This document shows positions 19,797 to 22,942 of a stretch of DNA of 22,942 nucleotides, in pieces. Made by a program: the position numbers and the translations under genes. The DNA is taken from the NCBI RefSeq assembly GCF_000485595.1, contig NW_014577140.1, forward strand, positions 156,296 through 179,237, in the 5' to 3' direction. Position 1 is the stretch's first letter. Every line of letters starts with the position of its first letter. Source of the DNA: Priapulus caudatus. Taxonomy: Eukaryota > Priapulida > Priapulimorpha > Priapulimorphida > Priapulidae. The notes under the pieces were generated by a model. The model was not told the DNA's origin and ran no database searches. It saw only the letters and a list, made by a program, of their open reading frames with translations.

Positions 19797-20063
19797 TCAT
19801 AAGTCTAATCTTTCAGGTGGCTTCACTTTTCTGGCTGATCGACGAATCGGGGTAGCTGGAGGTGAAGTGCGTTCCTGCGATATGCTCTCATCAGGCAGAG
19901 GATCAGGCGATGGGAGCACTGGTGCATGCTCTGATGCGATATCTGCCTGGCCGCTGCTGAAGCTTTCCTCGGCCGGATACCCAGATATGGACTGTCGGGT
20001 GTGAAAATGGTTTGTAGCAAAATGAAAATTGGCTAAGCAAGCATGTGCTACCACTATAGTCAC
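19797..20063 (-). pseudogene. C-terminal tail of gypsy-type polyprotein
   Basis: 88 codons on the minus strand. The Ser/Pro/Glu-rich linker ends TPIRRSARKVKPPERLDL and a stop. A basic RRS-R-x-x-x-PP-x-R-L/Y terminus after an acidic/proline linker is typical of the integrase C-terminal end of Ty3/gypsy polyproteins. The open frame begins after a stop near 20070, and no integrase core is visible upstream, so only the tail survives. The first Met assigned is a GTG and not a real start. The stop lies about 80 bp before the polypurine tract. Confidence 0.6.
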
Positions 20064-20070
20064 AATTTTT

Positions 20071-20850
20071 AAGCCTTACATACTAGTAAGTCTGTTTTGT
20101 AAGCCAGAAATTTGCTACGCTCAACTGCACGCAGTTTTTGAGATTGAAATTAGGCTATATTGTCCTATATCATAGATCATAAAATAACTAGAATTTATCA
20201 ATGTTCAGCTTAGAAGCGACTACATATAACACACAGATAATAAATAGCAATATATAGCAGGGGTTTTACAAGTAACGCAGTTACACATGAAGTCAGTAAA
20301 ACCTAGAGCGTACACGGCTTATATATCTCGGATCGCAATTGTCCAAACGTTCACTGAACTTTAAATGCTATCCTAGATATATATTTCAGTTATTCATGGA
20401 GTTTTTTAGTTACCGATGGACTGGCGATGCGCAGGTTACAAACAGTATTTTTGTTTAAAATAAACTTGTGAAAGTGTATGGTAAAATAATGCACGCTATT
20501 ACGTATGGTGGTAGGGAATGTGAGGTAGATCGCTGAGGCTGCTGGGTTTGTTGAATTCAACATAATAATAAGTCAGCAGTTTGATTAGGGCTAGCAAAAC
20601 GTTGGATTTTTCAGATTTAGGCCGGTGGGGCAATCTCGTGTGTTTTTATTCAGATCCTTATTATAAAAACCCCATTAACCCGTAAAAAATAGACTGCGCG
20701 GAGGCGAGGGCTAATACTCTATGTACTAGAGCTAGGTTTTGGTCAGAGAAAACTGCGTAGTGCGTAACCTAAGTTAACGGCTACCCGCATATCTGACTGT
20801 CACGAGCCATCAGCCATACTAACTAATGCTCATAGGGTCTCTGTCTCCTG
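20071..20850. other. No gene recognised
   Basis: AT-rich unique DNA with no integrase, LINE or repeat similarity that I could see. If the LTR element had a 5' part here, it has been lost. Confidence 0.4.
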
Positions 20851-20854
20851 GGTA

Positions 20855-20959
20855 CTGGCCGAACGTACCCTGGGTACGGTCGCGGTATACCGAATCGTTA
20901 GCCGCCTGGTAAACTATTTTGATATGATTAATGGGGTTAGGGTTAAGGAAGTAAGGCGT
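20855..20959 (+). repeat. Left inverted repeat
   Basis: Begins CTGGCCGAACGTACCCTG and ends in GTTAGGGTTAAGGAAG-TAAGGCG. It mirrors 22215-22306 with a few indels. Confidence 0.75.
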
Positions 20960-21134
20960 ATATGGCGATGTTGTTTGGTGCATAATTCGATTTTTGTTGT
21001 ATGGTTGCTTTTATCGGCATATAAGCGATTCGATTTAATCACATATAACTTCGATTTATCCCCCAATATGAACATTCGATTTAATGCGCATATTAATTTT
21101 GATTCAACGGTCGAACGTGGAATGAGACTGCGGT

Positions 21135-21965
21135 GTGAGAGCATCGCATCATTCGATTCACAGGCATCGAATACATTCGATCCCGCGCAATCGAATCAAT
21201 TCGACGTGCATCATTCCGATGCGTGAATCGAATGATCGCTGCGGCGTAATCGAATGATTCGATGCATCATTCGATCACGCATGCGAATCATTCGATTCAC
21301 TGGATCGAATGATGCATGCGAATCATTCGATGGGCGTGAATGCGCGAATGATTCGATGCGTGATCGAATGATTCGATGCGTGAATCGAATGATTCGATGC
21401 GTGAATCGAATGATTCGATGCGTGAATCGGAATGATTCGATGCGTGAGATCGAATGATGGCATTCGAATCATTTCGATTCGCGCATGGCCGAATCATTGG
21501 CGATTCCCGCATCGAATGATGGCATGCGACTGATTCCGATGGCTGAATGCGTAATGAGTTCGATGCCCATGCATTCGATGGCGTGAATCGAATGATTCGA
21601 TGCGCGAATCGAAGATTCGATGCATCATTCGATCACGCATCGAATCGATTTGGAATTCCGCATTCGAATCATCTCCGATTCACAGGCATCGAACCATTCG
21701 ATGGTCATCATTCGATGCCGTGAATCCGAATGATATCGATGCGCGAATCGCGAATGATTCGATGCATCATTGCGATTCCACGCATGCGAATGATTCGATG
21801 CGTGAATCAATGATTCGATGGCGTGAATCGAATGATTCGATGCGTGAATGGAATGATTCGATGCCGTGAATCGAATGATTCGAATGCATCATTCGATTCA
21901 CGCATGCGAAATCCATTCGATTCAGCGCATCGAATCATTCGATTCACGCATCGGACTGATGGCAA
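21135..21965. repeat. 21-bp minisatellite array in both orientations
   Basis: The unit is GAATGATTCGATGCGTGAATC or a variant. Copies at 21366, 21387 and 21408 are exactly 21 bp apart; the next is displaced by one inserted G. Reverse-complement units (CATCGAATCATTCGATTCACG) are interspersed, for example near 21180-21300 and 21885-21950. Each unit holds the 11-bp odd palindrome CGAATGATTCG. Single-base insertions and deletions are frequent. Because 21 is divisible by 3, open frames appear on both strands (Ser/Phe/Asp/Arg or Met/Ile/Arg/Cys repeats); these are not taken as genes. A looser, degenerate version begins at about 20995. Confidence 0.9.
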
Positions 21966-22034
21966 TACGAATACATCTCGAGTTCACGAGAATGATGGAA
22001 TCGAATTACTGAAACAGAATACACACCATAGGCC

Positions 22035-22223
22035 GTAGGCGAGCTCGCCTAGACTCGTTAGACTTATAATAATAGTCGGAGTGGCGATGGTACGGTCGCA
22101 TATTAGAAGTTACCAGGTACGTTCCGGTATACCGGACCGTACCCAGGTAACTATCTTAATATGGCCGAGTAATAAGTATACTGTATAATATCTAACGAGT
22201 CTAGGGAGTCGCCCTACGCCTAC
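22035..22223. repeat. Large quasi-palindrome
   Basis: CCTAGACTCGTTAGA (22048-22062) is the exact reverse complement of 22191-22205, within arms that also share GTAGGCG and TATAATA-like blocks. At the centre (22108-22152) lies a tighter palindrome, AGTTACC...GGTAACT, around the perfect 12-mer CCGGTATACCGG (22124-22135). Confidence 0.8.
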
Positions 22224-22306
22224 TCCCTAACCCTAACCATATCAAGATAGTTACCAGGGTAGGTTCCGGTATACCGAACCGTAACCGCAGGGTACGTTCC
22301 GGCCAG
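22215..22306 (-). repeat. Right inverted repeat
   Basis: Reversed, it begins CTGGCCGGAACGTACCCTG, passes CGGTATACCGG and ends GGTTAGGGTTAGGGAGTAGG. It mirrors 20855-20959. Confidence 0.75.
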
Positions 22307-22449
22307 GCGCGTCAGCCAGGGGGGCGGTGGGGGCGGTCGCCCCCCCCCAAACGGCCTCAAATATTTGGCCCAAAATGGCTTAAATATTTCAAAATTTTCT
22401 GGGGGAATGCCCCCAGACCCCGCTAGGCAGTGCATGGCTACGGCACGTG
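22304..22449. mobile_element. Short hAT-like relic
   Basis: The left end CAGGCGCGTCAGCCAGGGG resembles CAGTGGCGTAGCCAGGGG, and the right end ATGGCTACGGCACGTG resembles CTGGCTACGCCACTG. G-runs, C-runs and a CAAAATTTTCTGGGGG-type block lie between, as in the elements at 1497 and 7573. No target duplication was recognised; the ends are mutated. Confidence 0.45.
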
Positions 22450-22509
22450 CCAAACGTACGTTGTCAAATTGGGCCATGTGCGTGCAATGTTAGTATGCAT
22501 TATAAATGT

Positions 22510-22531
22510 ATGTACCGGGCGGTGTGTGTGT

Positions 22532-22569
<38 letters not shown>

Positions 22570-22649
22570 GTGTGTGTTGTGTGTGTGTATATGCGCGTGG
22601 CGTGTGTGTGTGTGTGTGTGTGTGTGGGTGTGTGTGTGTGTGGTGTGTG
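22510..22649. repeat. (GT)n microsatellite
   Basis: GT runs interrupted by TT, GG and ATGCGCG. Val/Cys frames across it are artefacts. Confidence 0.95.
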
Positions 22650-22725
22650 CAGGGGGCGGATCCAAGAGGGGGGGTTCGAGGGTCGCGAACCCCCCCCCCT
22701 TATTTACACAAAAAAAAGGTAAAAA
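22650..22725 (+). mobile_element. hAT-like 5' terminus fragment between GT and CA tracts
   Basis: CAGGGGGCGGATCCAAG is followed by a G-run and C-run hairpin (GGGGGGTTCG / CGCGAACCCCCC). It ends in an A-rich stretch near 22725. The opposite end is missing. Confidence 0.5.
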
Positions 22726-22727
22726 GA

Positions 22728-22911
22728 TCATACACACATCACGCACGCGCGCGCGCACGCACAGCCACCGCACACACGCACGCCGCACGCACTACACACA
22801 CACAGTACACACAGATCAACACACATCACCAACGCATGCAGCGCCACGCACGCAACGCTGACGCACACACACACACACACACAGCCCACGCGCGCGCGCA
22901 CACACACACAG
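22728..22911. repeat. (CA)n / CGCA-rich tract
   Basis: ACACAC, GCGCGC and CGCAC runs with interruptions, the complementary sense of the GT tract at 22510-22649. Confidence 0.9.
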
Positions 22912-22942
22912 ACTTCTCTTAATATTGTCTCATGAAAAATAT

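Larger units (their letters stand above)
19562..20020 (-). mobile_element. Ty3/gypsy-type LTR retrotransposon, 3' end remnant
   Basis: On the minus strand, in order: a C-terminal polyprotein tail (stop at 19797), a short untranslated stretch, a 14-nt polypurine tract, and a complete LTR. The rest of gag-pol and the other LTR were not found in the window, so the element is a fragment. It sits inside a LINE RT fragment, whose similarity ends at the base before the LTR, so it inserted after that LINE. The upstream limit is uncertain (about 20000-20070). Confidence 0.7.
20855..22306. mobile_element. Unclassified foldback-like repeat carrying a minisatellite
   Basis: The left segment 20855-20959 and right segment 22215-22306 are imperfect inverted repeats of about 95-105 bp. 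Both contain, in mirror order, CTGGCCG-AACGTACCCTG, a GGTATACC core, CTGGTAAACTAT-like, GATATG, GGTTAGGGTTA and GTA(A)GGCG. Between them is the 21-bp array and a second palindrome (22035-22223). Long imperfect inverted repeats with internal short tandem repeats resemble foldback elements, but no target duplication or transposase was found. It may equally be part of a satellite or higher-order repeat. Confidence 0.5.

Noticed and set aside
21254-21869. Repeat proteins encoded by the 21-bp array
   Set aside because: Period divisible by three keeps frames open on both strands; indels break them and no start context or flanking exon is seen.
1-22942. CRISPR arrays, operons, bacterial promoters, tRNA or rRNA genes
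   Set aside because: Repeats lack regular unique spacers; no tRNA B-box with matching arms or rRNA motif was found; the sequence is eukaryotic in character.

Overview
The window looks like nuclear DNA from an animal, most probably a marine or aquatic invertebrate; the species cannot be named. The signs are: no compact operons or long open frames, many microsatellites (GT, CT, TA, TTA, CTG), non-LTR and LTR retrotransposon remnants, hAT-like terminal inverted repeats, a CpG-rich island and an assembly gap of N. No complete protein-coding gene is visible. Nearly every recognisable protein similarity belongs to decayed mobile elements.

Layout. 1-1260: AT-rich unique DNA, then a CTG/CTA repeat. 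1497-1962: non-autonomous hAT-like element with a perfect 8-bp target duplication. 2319-3683: pogo-like end followed by a 185-bp tandem repeat, a piece of which recurs inverted at 3657. 4107-4155: perfect hairpin. 5850-5916: CT tract. 7573-9088: a second hAT-like element carrying a third one inside it (8184-8681). 10960-12330: CpG-rich island with a plausible minus-strand first coding exon at its edge (11032-10958) and a TA tract with an assembly gap. 12620-13710: TTA and CAT/CGT tracts, and a 31-bp tandem repeat inside an inverted repeat.

14322-20020 is a retrotransposon 'onion'. A plus-strand non-LTR element (zinc finger, then endonuclease) was hit by a short inverted-repeat element (about 14770-14922). 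It was then split by a 5'-truncated minus-strand non-LTR element (15302-17534), flanked by CTACTTT on both sides; the host endonuclease reading frame resumes exactly after the second CTACTTT. A plus-strand reverse-transcriptase fragment (19358-19561) abuts the 143-bp LTR and the C-terminal tail of a Ty3/gypsy-type element on the minus strand (19562 to about 20020).

20855-22306 is the most unusual structure. A roughly 830-bp array of a 21-bp unit, present in both orientations and itself containing an 11-bp palindrome, lies between long inverted repeats. These repeats carry TTAGGG-like motifs, and three quasi-palindromic modules centred on GGTATACC are present. It could be a foldback-type transposable element or satellite unit that I do not recognise. 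The window ends in a short hAT-like relic and a GT tract / hAT-like terminus / CA tract sandwich.
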